Assembly (NCBI GenBank): GCA_028571685.1
Contig: CM053152.1
Span: forward strand, 24,064,001-24,128,000
Source of the DNA: Heterohyrax brucei
Taxonomy: Eukaryota > Chordata > Mammalia > Hyracoidea > Procaviidae
DNA: 64,000 nucleotides
Direction of reading: 5' to 3'
Each line of letters opens with the position of its first letter. The stretch's first letter is position 1. This document shows, one piece after another, positions 53,466 to 64,000 of this stretch. The notes under the pieces are model-generated. The model was not told the origin of the DNA, ran no database searches, and saw nothing but the letters and a program-made list of their open reading frames with translations. The translations under genes were made by a program, and so were the position numbers.

Positions 53466-54890
53466 TACCGTTGAGTGGGTTCCAAGTCACAGAGACTCTG
53501 TTTACAACAGAACGTAACATGCCAACAATCTTTAGTGTGCTTGAGTCCATTGTTACAGCCACTGTGTCAGTGTACCTTGTTGCTATTCTTTCTCCTTTTT
53601 TGCTGACCCTATACCAAATGTGATGTCCTTCTCCTGGGACTGATCCCTCCTGGAAACATGTTCAGTGTGTCTTGCCATCTTTGCTTCCAGGAAGCACTCT
53701 GGTTGTACTTCTTACAAGACAGATCCCTTTGTTCTTTTGGCAATCCATGATATATTCAATCTTCTCCAACACCACAATTCAAAGGTGTCAGTTCTTAATC
53801 TGCCTTCCTTATTTATTGTTCAGTTTTAACATGCTTAAATTGCAACAAAACATCATGGCTTGAGTTAGGCTCACTTTAGTCTTTAAGATGACATCTTTGC
53901 TTTTCAGCACTTTAAAGAGATCTTTTGCAGTATATGTTCCCAACGTAATGTGTTTTTTTGATGCCATGGGTGTTGACTGTGGATCCAAGTAAAATGAAAT
54001 CCTTGACAACCTCATTCTTTTTTCCGTTGATCACGGTGCTGGTCCAGTTGTGAAGATTTTTTTTCTCGATGTTGAGATGTAATCCATACTGTAGGTTGTG
54101 GTCTTTGGTCTTTATCGGTAAATGTTTCAAGTTCTCTTCACTTCTAGCAAGCAGAGTTGTGTCATCTGCATAAGACAGTTTGTTAATGAGTCATCTGTCA
54201 ATCCTGACACCCTTTTCTTCTTGATATACTCCAGCTTCTCAGATTATTTGCTCATCATACATACTGAAGAGACATGGTGAAAGGATACAGCCTTGATGCA
54301 CACTTTTCCTGACTTTCAGCCATGCAGTGTCCTCTTGTTCTGTTCAAATAACTGCGTCTTGATCCATGTAGATTCTTCATGAGCACAATTAAGTGTTGTG
54401 GAATTCTCAGTCTCCACAATGTTATTCATAATTTGTTGTGATGTACACAGTCAAATGCATTCACATGATCAATAAAACATAGGTAAATATCTTCCTGGTA
54501 TTCTTGGCTTTCAGCCAAGACCCATATGACACCAATAATGATAACCTTGGTTCCACCTCCTCTTCTGAATCTAGCTTCAATTTCTGGAAGTCCCCTGTTG
54601 ATATACTGGTAAAGCCACTTTTGAATGATCTTCAGCAAAATTTCACTTGCTTATAACATTAATGATTTGATTATTTCTGCATTCACTGGGATATCTTTCT
54701 TGGGAATAGGCATAATTATGGATTTCTTCCAGTTGGTTAGCTAGGTGGCTGTCCTCCAAATTTCTTGGCATAGATGAGTGAGCGATTTCAGCATTATATC
54801 CATTGGTTGAAATATCTCAATTGATATTCCGTCAATTCCTGGAGACTTATTTTACACTATCGCCTTCAAGGGTGCCGGAGAAGAAATTTT
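53462..54890 (-). pseudogene. RTE/BovB-like LINE, large degraded copy
   Basis: Minus-strand reading: 54638-54426 gives MLKIIQKWLYQYINRGLPEI, EARFRRGG, YLCFIDHVNAFDCVHHNKL (RT core, with the FIDHxxAFDCV motif of BovB-type enzymes); 54130-53912 gives LHLNIEKKNLHNW, VVKDFILLGSTVNTHG. The N-terminal region near 54840 has 'PGIDG'-type sequence. Frameshifts separate the pieces. The GTT-rich 3' tail is at 53435-53465. Confidence 0.88.
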
Positions 54891-54894
54891 TGGA

Positions 54895-55400
54895 GTCACT
54901 TTTTCATTAGGTTACATGCGGAACAATGGGTTTTCCAAATATGACCCAGTGAAACAAAACCAAAAAAAAAAAATCCACCAGGAGTCTCTATCAAAAGGAA
55001 AAACCACAATTATGCTTGCAGGCCTTATCTCATAGAAATAAACAGACAAAGGCAAAACTTTACAAAACTATCACATCTAGGAAGCATCACCTGTTAGAAT
55101 GTTTAACCCACACAACAATGAGTCTCCATTGCCTTTCAAAAGGAACCCACCTTGACACTAAATGTGTTAGAACTGGAATAATGCCTTGTCTCTGAGGTCC
55201 ACAGGCATGAAAAGTAGCTGATATACTGTTAACCCAGTAGTAACTTAACATGGAGCAAGACATGACCATAAGAGGCACTTCAGGAGTGTAACTGAGCACA
55301 TAACTGGCTGCCTCCTGATTTCTCTGAGGAGATGCACAATAAACAAGAGTTACCTAAGTCAAATCCTGATCTGTAGGATAGAACCCTCTCATCACTGAGG
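54895..55400. other. Intergenic, no recognised element
   Basis: Nothing named. Confidence 0.35.
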
Positions 55401-55402
55401 CA

Positions 55403-55660
55403 TGTCTCAGTCATATAGTGCTGCTATAACAGAAATACCATAAATGGATGGCTTTAACAAAGAGAAAATTACTTCATAGTAAAGTAGTCTTAAAGTGAAA
55501 ATTCAAGGAATCAACTCCAGGGGACGACTTTCTCATTCAGTCTTCTCCCCTCATACTAGGACCTTGGACTTGAAGTTAATGCCTTGAATTTTCACTTTAA
55601 GACTACTTTACTAGGAAGAAGTAAATTTCTCTTTGTTAAAGCCATCCGTTTATGGTATTC
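55403..55660 (+). mobile_element. LTR-like element with fold-back rearrangement
   Basis: Starts TGTCTCAGTCATATAGTGC and has 'agaaataccataaatggatg' and 'actccaggggacgactttc' as in the TGTC...GACA family. Then the sequence runs backwards: 55575-55659 is the near reverse complement of 55434-55515. Confidence 0.75.
55434..55659. repeat. Inverted repeat, arms of about 82-85 bp
   Basis: Left arm 55434-55515, loop 55516-55574 (59 bp), right arm 55575-55659. Arms differ at only a few positions and by a 3-base gap near the middle. Confidence 0.92.
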
Positions 55661-55664
55661 ACAA

Positions 55665-56540
55665 GAATGGAGAGAAACAAAGGCAGACTAAATAGCAAGA
55701 AAATATGAGATATTCTGAGTTTTGTTTGGCCTGCTTCCTTCCATTTAAATATTTTTATGTTAAGCTGCATCCTCCCTGTGCCTCAGGTGTAGCAAATATT
55801 TGCTGAAGGAAGAAGAAAGAACAGAATGGCACCAGTGGGAGATGAGCTAAAATGTAAAGAATTACAGACCTCACTCTCATTAACTTCATGTATTTTGCTA
55901 CTCAAGCTTAATGGGAAATTGATCTATTAATCAATCCATTTTCAGAAAAGTTTTGGCTACTCATCTGTTTGGTGAAAACTAACAGAAACCACTTACTTAC
56001 CCACTGCTGTTAAGGCAGAGATCCCCAGGCTGCTGCTTCAAGCAACTTGCATCAGAATCCTGTGTTATTTGCTTGCTCTGCAGCTTTGCATTAGAATTCA
56101 GTTTCCTTTGCTTGGCTTGTTGATGCACGAAGTTATATGTAAACCCATCATGCCTGCAGAGTATGATTAAGAACGTCACTGATACAACTTGTACGAACTT
56201 CTTACTTGTTAACCCCTGAGAGGTAAGCTTTCAACTCACCCTCGCAGAGCAGTCTTGGCAACAGCAGCTCCAACTATTTTCCTTGCATAAAGAAATAAAG
56301 GTATCTTTTTTGCTCTCCCACCTCAGCCTCTCATTTATCGGCCATTCAAGTCACACTGAATAGAACTTGGGGTTTGTGCCTAGTAGCACTGCAAGTAGAT
56401 TCACTTCAATGTATGGATTCATAAGAATAGTGTCACCTATATGTAAAGCAGTATTTAAAGTAATGGAAGAGAGAAATCTCTAGTTACAGATAAGAACAAT
56501 TTTTTCTACTAGAGAGGTGTTAGGAACACATCTGCCCTTC
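55665..56540. other. Intergenic, no recognised element
   Basis: Nothing named. Confidence 0.35.
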
Positions 56541-56542
56541 TT

Positions 56543-56902
56543 CATTCAACATCGTGAAATAACCATCCTCTTCAAACTTCTATAAGCAAAGCTTATGATC
56601 CAACCACTAATAAATCAAGTTGCCTACCATCTGTTGAAGGTTCTGGGGTAGTGCAAACAGTTTGCACTTGCCCATTAACTTAGAAGTTTGGTGGTTCAAT
56701 CCCACCTAACAGTGCTAAAAAACAAAGGCCTGGTGATCGGCTTGATAAAGATCATAGTAAAGAAAACTCTGTGGAACACTTCTGCTCATTCAACATCATG
56801 AAATAACTGTCCTCTTCAGACTTCTATAAGCAAAGCTTATGATCCAACCACTAATAAATCAAGTTGCCTACCATCTGTTGAAGGTTCTGGGGTAGTGCAA
56901 AC
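56543..56902 (+). repeat. 116-bp direct repeat (two copies, 128-bp spacer)
   Basis: Copies 56543-56658 and 56787-56902 share 'aagcaaagcttatgatccaa' and 'accactaataaatcaagttg'; only a handful of bases differ in the first 35 bp. Confidence 0.95.
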
Positions 56903-56940
56903 TGTGAGTCAGAATTGACTAGACAATTGGTTTGGTGTCT
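56640..56940 (+). mobile_element. AfroSINE disrupted by the 116-bp repeat
   Basis: SINE-like text 'gtggttcaatcccaccta' and 'actctgtggaacacttctgc' precedes the second repeat copy, and the SINE 3' end 'tgtgagtcagaattgacta' follows it. Confidence 0.65.
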
Positions 56941-56944
56941 CAAC

Positions 56945-57055
56945 AGTATTTTTTGAGCACTTGGTAGGTGCCAGACACTGTGCCAAACCCCTTGGCTGCA
57001 CAAGCTCATTTGATCCCAACCATAACCTTAAAAGTTTATCTGGCACAGGACAACA
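56945..57055 (-). mobile_element. MIR-like fragment
   Basis: 'gagcacttggtaggtgccag', 'acactgtgccaaacccctt', 'agctcatttgatcccaacc'. Confidence 0.45.
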
Positions 57056-57059
57056 CTGA

Positions 57060-58065
57060 TACTCAACATTCAACCTTCAAGGTCAGGGCAGCCAGTCTTC
57101 AGGAACTCTGTGACTCTCCTAAAGTCTTGCCTGTACTAAGCTGAGGGTAGAAAGCAGAAAACAGAAAAGAAATCCCACATCTGTTCTTTATTATTTTATT
57201 TCTTTATGTATGACATTCTCAAAGACAAATTAAAACTGACAAGTGTATGTTCTAAGAGCGTAACAAGCAGGGACTGCCCGTCTAATCCATTCATCTTCTC
57301 TGAGACCCAGACAGCAGCTATTGGTTTCCTGCTTGGTTTCAGTGACATTGTGATGATGGGGAAGGACAGTGTCAGGATATCAGGGGGGCCTTGACTCATG
57401 CATTCATTTGTTCATCATACATTCAAAAGTGGTTTGGAGAAAGTTACAAACACCAGACTAAAATGAAGTCATGATTCCTCCAAGAAGGGTTCCTCTGATC
57501 ACAGAAGGAAGCTTTTTAAATTAAACATAAAGTTAACTAGTTAAAGACAGCTGGATAAACTGACACACTTATAAGATAATTAAGCCAAAGACTTTGGTTG
57601 ATAATAGCAATTAATCAGCCAAATAGCCTCATTCAGGCTGTCGCTCCCCCTGACTGTCCAAGGCAGACACACAAGACTGTGCCTTTCCCGGAACCACTGT
57701 CACCCTTACCATTCTGTGAGACTCAGCTAACACACGAGTGAGCTTATTGGCTTTAGCGCAGCTCTGATCCTCCTGATCCTCTCTTGCTTGAAGTGGCATC
57801 AACACACAATAGAGACTCTGTGTAATTCTCTAAAATCCGAGGACTAAAATATCACCTGGATCCCACATTGTCTTTCAAAGGCATGCTTTCAAGGGACTCT
57901 TAGTCACCCAGGATGTAACCAGCTTTCAATTATGTGATTCATAGAGTTACCAGGGCTCAGTTGTGTGTGGTTGACTCCGGGTACCCACTGTCAGAGCTAG
58001 CTTTCATTATTTCCACCTAAGTCATTGGCAGAGAGTCTCTTAGGGACATCAGAATGGCAGGCTCT
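57060..58065. other. Intergenic, no recognised element
   Basis: Nothing named over about 1 kb. Confidence 0.35.
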
Positions 58066-58069
58066 ACAT

Positions 58070-58336
58070 TTTTTTTTTAAAAAAAGTTGCCATCAAGTTG
58101 ATTCCAACTCACAGTGATCCCATGTATGTCAGAGTTATAACCGTGCTATCTAATATAACCATAGGGTTTTCAGTGGCTGATTTTTTGGAAGTTGATTGTC
58201 AGCCCTTTCTCTCCAGGCACCTCTGCCAAGCCAGCCAAGTGCTGTGGAGTCAGATCCGACTCATGGCGACTCTAGAGGTAGACTCAAACCTCTGACTTTT
58301 TGATTAGCAGCCATTTGCTTCATCCAGGACTCCAGA
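58070..58336 (-). mobile_element. AfroSINE, longer subtype, with a tail insertion
   Basis: Antisense: 'gttgccatcaagttgattcc', 'gtggctgattttttggaag', then the insertion at 58226-58276, then 'gtagactcaaacctctgac', 'agcagccatttgc'. Confidence 0.83.
58226..58276 (-). mobile_element. Tail-only RTE/SINE micro-insertion
   Basis: On the minus strand it reads from GAGTCGCCATGAGTCGG through AGTCGGATCTGACTC (one palindrome base changed) to CACTTGGCTGGCTTGG. It has the same extent as the copy at 17898. Confidence 0.68.
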
Positions 58337-58344
58337 TTCTGCAA

Positions 58345-58505
58345 TAGGGTGTGTTCGTTGTCGTGGAGGCATGTTCCATTCATAATGACCCTATGGGACA
58401 GAGTAGAACTACCCCATAAGGTTTCTGAGAAATGGGTGGTGGATTGGAACTGCTGTCCTTCTGGTTAGCAGCCAAGCTACCAACCACTACACCACCAGGG
58501 CTCAG
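58345..58505 (-). mobile_element. AfroSINE, full length
   Basis: Antisense: 'aatgaccctatgggacagag', 'gattggaactgctgtcc', 'ctacaccaccagggctc'. Confidence 0.88.
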
Positions 58506-58564
58506 CAATAGGAACACTCAAACTAAATGTTGCATATTCTGGTCTTTCAAAAGAGGAGATGGTA

Positions 58565-58690
58565 CATCGTTGTTACTGTTTTTAGTTGGCATTGAGACAT
58601 TTGACACGTGGCAACCCATGTGTCCAGACTAGAACTGCTCCACTGGACTTTCAAGGCTGTGACCTTTCAGAAGCAGATCACCAGGTCTGT
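58565..58690 (-). mobile_element. AfroSINE 3' part
   Basis: 'tagttggcattgagacattt', 'tagaactgctccactggac', 'cagaagcagatcaccagg'. Third minus-strand copy in a row. Confidence 0.7.
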
Positions 58691-58694
58691 AACA

Positions 58695-60988
<2,294 letters not shown>

Positions 60989-61004
60989 TTACATATATGC
61001 AGGT

Positions 61005-61188
61005 AAAGTAGAGGTTCAGCAAAAAAGAAGAAGACCTTCAAAAAGATGGATTGGCACAGTGACTGCAACAACGGCCTTAAGCATAGAACAATTGTGGACA
61101 TAGCATAGGGCTGTAAACTGTTTTGTTCTGTTGTGCACAGGGTCGCTATGAGTCAGAATCAACTGGATGGCACCTAAAAATAACGTGT
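61005..61188 (+). pseudogene. RTE-type LINE 3' end
   Basis: 'gcaaaaaagaagaagacctt', 'attggcacagtgactgcaac', 'gttctgttgtgcacagggtc', 'gctatgagtcagaatcaac'. It begins 17 bp after the GCAC array. Confidence 0.75.
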
Positions 61189-61210
61189 GTCTGTGCGTGT
61201 GTGTGTGTGT
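61183..61210. repeat. TG/CG microsatellite
   Basis: 'gtgtgtctgtgcgtgtgtgt' at the tail of the RTE copy. Confidence 0.7.
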
Positions 61211-61214
61211 CACT

Positions 61215-62324
61215 GGTTTTACTCCTCTACCTAAGACAGCACCTGAAAGTGTTTATGTTGGGTGATGAAAGGGTTTGGGAAATCAATACTGATGATGATT
61301 GAAATTAAAAAAAAAATTAAAAAATAGGTCTCATCATTTGCTATTTCTACATTGCAGAATGTGAGACTTACAATCCCTGGTGTTCACATAATTAACATCC
61401 CGTTTGGTTTCACTTTGTTTACAAAACTCCTTATTGGGAACTTTCAGGCTCTGGGACACACTGTCCAGCCACCTGGTAACCTAATCACAACCACCCCCAG
61501 CCCACTCTCCGGCTACATAGTCTGCTTTCTCCTCCATCCCCGATTCTTCTGTAGGATAGTTTCCCTCTTGTTTCCTCTGCCCAAATGCTCTTCCCTGCCT
61601 CCTTTCATGGCTGACCTGTGCGGTCTTAAACTAAAAGTCAGGTCATAAACTAAACTTCTGCTTCAAGCAACAGAACCCCAACCTAGCTGGAGCTTGAGAA
61701 AATGAGGGCTTCATTGTCTTCTACGCAACATCTTACAAGGCAGTGACTGGCTTTGGTTCAGCTGCTTGGTGTGGCCGCCAGGGACTCAGCCTGGCCGTCA
61801 GATTTTTATCTTCATGCATGCTGTTTCTGGTCCCAAGGAGGCTGTTGCCAGTGAAAATGCCTCATTTATTATGTGCAAGGCAGGAAAAATGAGGGGAAGG
61901 GCAAAAGGCCTTCTCATCAGGTAGGAATGGAACAGCCTACCCTCAGCAGACATTTTCTTCCATCTCACTGGCTCTCTTGCATTCTTTAATCCAGTTATTA
62001 GCCAGTGGGAATGAGATGACTTTGACAGATTTAGGTCAATTGCAATTCATTCCTAGGGATGGGCCTGGGGTACGGACTGCCCTCCACGTGATTGAGGAAT
62101 GCCCAATGCTGCCTGAAGGCACTCGGTTCTATTAGGAAAGAAGAGAGGGAGCTGATAAGGAGACTTGATGGATAGGGTCCCACCTCAGCCCCTTGGCTTT
62201 CTATTGTGTCACTCTAGTTGTGTCGTTTACTGCAGCAGCCATATTCTGTAAGACCCTGTATGTTTGGGTGTTTCCTTGTTCATTGGCTGTCTCCCCTACA
62301 AACCCCACTGCAGCCTCCTTAGAA
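61215..62324. other. Intergenic, no recognised element
   Basis: Nothing named; a 98-aa ORF (61352-61648, +) resembles nothing I know. Confidence 0.35.
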
Positions 62325-62535
62325 GGATGCTATTGTTACTGCTGCTGTTGAGTCAGCCCCCGCCTCACACACTGAATGACCTATTGCCCATCCTGTGCCA
62401 TCCCCAGAATGAGTTGTATGTTAGATCCCTGTGGCCCACAGGGTTTTCACAGGCTGATTTTCAGACGCAGATCACTATGTCTTTCATTCTGGCCTGTCTT
62501 AATCAGAAATCTCTGGTGAAACCTGTTCAAGCATC
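62325..62535 (-). mobile_element. AfroSINE/RTE-SINE, diverged
   Basis: 'ttgttactgctgctgttgag', 'cacagggttttcacaggctg', 'attttcagacgcagatcac'. Confidence 0.65.
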
Positions 62536-62690
62536 ATAGAAACACACAAGTCTCCAGTGATGGGCAGGTGGTAGCTATGCACAAGGTGCATTGGCTGGGA
62601 GTCAAACCTGGGTCTCCCTCATGGAAGGTCATAATTCTGTCACCAAGCCACTCATGCCTCACTATATTGCTTCCTCTTGGCCCACCTATG
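62536..62690 (-). mobile_element. tRNA-Gly-derived SINE, 5' part
   Basis: Minus-strand copy of the 4490 family: 'gtgcattggctgggagtcaa', 'acctgggtctccctcatgg', 'gtcaccaagccactcatgc'. Confidence 0.68.
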
Positions 62691-63221
62691 TTTTCCGTCA
62701 TAGCCATGGTAAACAAGTCTGGAAGAGCCCTCGTCGCTTTGCACTGACAGTGTCTAGCACTCTTTAAGCCCTGACTCTACCAGAGCCTGCATGCCCACAC
62801 ACGTGCAGGCAGGCTATCTCCACCACCCCAGCGGGTAATGGGAGCTAGTAGATCCATCCTCCCACCTCTGAGTTTAGGTGGGCAATTCTGGAGTTCTGTA
62901 TGCTCCTTGGAGTCCCAGTGGACCAGACTCTCATCTCCGTTGCCTACTGTTCATTTGACCCTCATGATAGGCAGAATAATGCCCCCCCAAAGGTTTTCAT
63001 GGCCTAGCCCCAGAACCTGTGAATATGTTACCTTTCATGGCAAAAGGGACTTTGCAAGCATGTTAAACCAAAGTCCTTGAGGTAGGGAGATTATCCAGTT
63101 GGACCTAATTTAATCACATAGGCTCATAAGAGTAGAGAATCTTTGCCAGGAGAAGGATCAGAAAGATGCAATTTGCTGACTTTGAAAATTGAGGAAGGAT
63201 TCCACAAGTAAGGAATGCAGG
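62691..63221. other. Intergenic, no recognised element
   Basis: Nothing named. Confidence 0.35.
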
Positions 63222-63332
63222 CAGCCTGTAAAACTGCCCCATAAGGTTTCCAAAGAGCAGCCAGTGGATTTGAACTGCTGACTTTTTGGTTACCAGTCTG
63301 AGTTCTTAACCACACGTCATCAGGGCTCCAAT
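63222..63332 (-). mobile_element. AfroSINE 5' part
   Basis: 'actgccccataaggtttcc', 'aaagagcagccagtggattt', 'cttaaccacacgtcatcagg'. The 3' end is missing. Confidence 0.82.
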
Positions 63333-63689
63333 CACCTGTATTAGAAAGAACAGTATCATTACATGTGTTCAGGACAGAGAACATAGCTATGTACATATAT
63401 GCAGTATATTTTTAAATCCTCAAGAATATGTAGAATATATAGTGCTTCCTTAATGGTTGTCTAGCTCACATGCAGGAGTTGTGCAGTAGTCACAAGTAAC
63501 CACCATGAATTCCAAGAGACTACAGAAGATGTAGTGGTATTAACCATGAAAAACTGTACACAGAAATCGCCGAAGTCCTAGCTACCTCAAGTTTCTTTGT
63601 AACACTCTTTCTGGCACCTATTTGTAAGCCTGTTAGTATCTGAACAAATATAGGTCATTATCCTCTACAAAGATTTAAGGCAAATGCTC

Positions 63690-63950
63690 TTGCAACTCAT
63701 GATGTTGTTAGTTGCCGTTGAGTCAACTCTGACCTCACATGTAACAGAACACAGTGTCGCCTGGTCCTGTGCCATCTTCATGGATGTTAGTATGTTTGAG
63801 TCCATTGTTGTGACTGTGCTGTCCATCCTTCTTATTGATGGTTTCCCTTATTTGTCCTGTACCAAACACAATGCCCTTTTCTAGTGACTGACCTTTTCTG
63901 ATGAAGTGTCCAAAGTAAGTGAGTCATAAGTGACAGGCAATCTAGCTCTG
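63690..63950 (-). pseudogene. RTE/BovB-like LINE 3' end
   Basis: 'tgttgttagttgccgttgag', 'gtttgagtccattgttgtg', 'caaacacaatgcccttttc', 'gatgaagtgtccaaagtaag' matches the minus-strand copies at 26775 and 53462. Confidence 0.78.
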
Positions 63951-64000
63951 CCTCAGAAATTCTCTTGTGTGCGTCTATCTGTTTTAAGAAAAAGTGTCTA

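Overview
The window is nuclear DNA of an afrotherian mammal, most likely an elephant or a close paenungulate relative. Two things point there: introns and intergenic DNA are packed with AfroSINE copies, and there are several RTE/BovB-like LINE fragments. The coding sequence is a clear mammalian laminin alpha-3 gene. I cannot tell elephant from manatee or hyrax by eye.

Left half (1-about 36,740, + strand): the 3' end of LAMA3. Fifteen coding exons (2976-36228) join in frame with GT-AG introns and give 2,085 nt, 694 codons plus a TAG stop. They encode the C-terminal part of LG2, all of LG3, the LG3-LG4 linker where the chain is proteolytically processed, LG4 and LG5. The window starts inside an intron; the exon with the N-terminal part of LG2 is not here. 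Introns run from 226 bp to 8.0 kb and carry most of the repeats. The 3' UTR holds an AfroSINE with clean target-site duplications and is followed by candidate poly(A) signals at 36672-36784.

Right half (about 36,740-64,000): I found no gene. It is intergenic DNA made of AfroSINEs, a minus-strand L1 (about 41,165-44,436) interrupted by an LTR-like element, other copies of that LTR-like family, a degraded minus-strand RTE LINE (53,462-54,890), older L1 and MIR fragments, and a 928-bp perfect GCAC tetranucleotide array (60061-60988).

The main interest is in how the mobile elements interact. Very short 'tail-only' copies of the RTE/SINE 3' end recur and contain a GAGTCGGATCCGACTC palindrome. One GTGCATG target was apparently used twice. 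A 484-bp TGTC...GACA element with 5-bp duplications splits an AfroSINE. There are also a fold-back structure, a perfect 79-bp tandem duplication in a LAMA3 intron, and a tandem splice acceptor that could remove the glutamine of the likely laminin processing site. Repeat family names come from pattern recognition, not a database search; edges are usually good to about 10-20 bp. I saw no bacterial or viral gene system.
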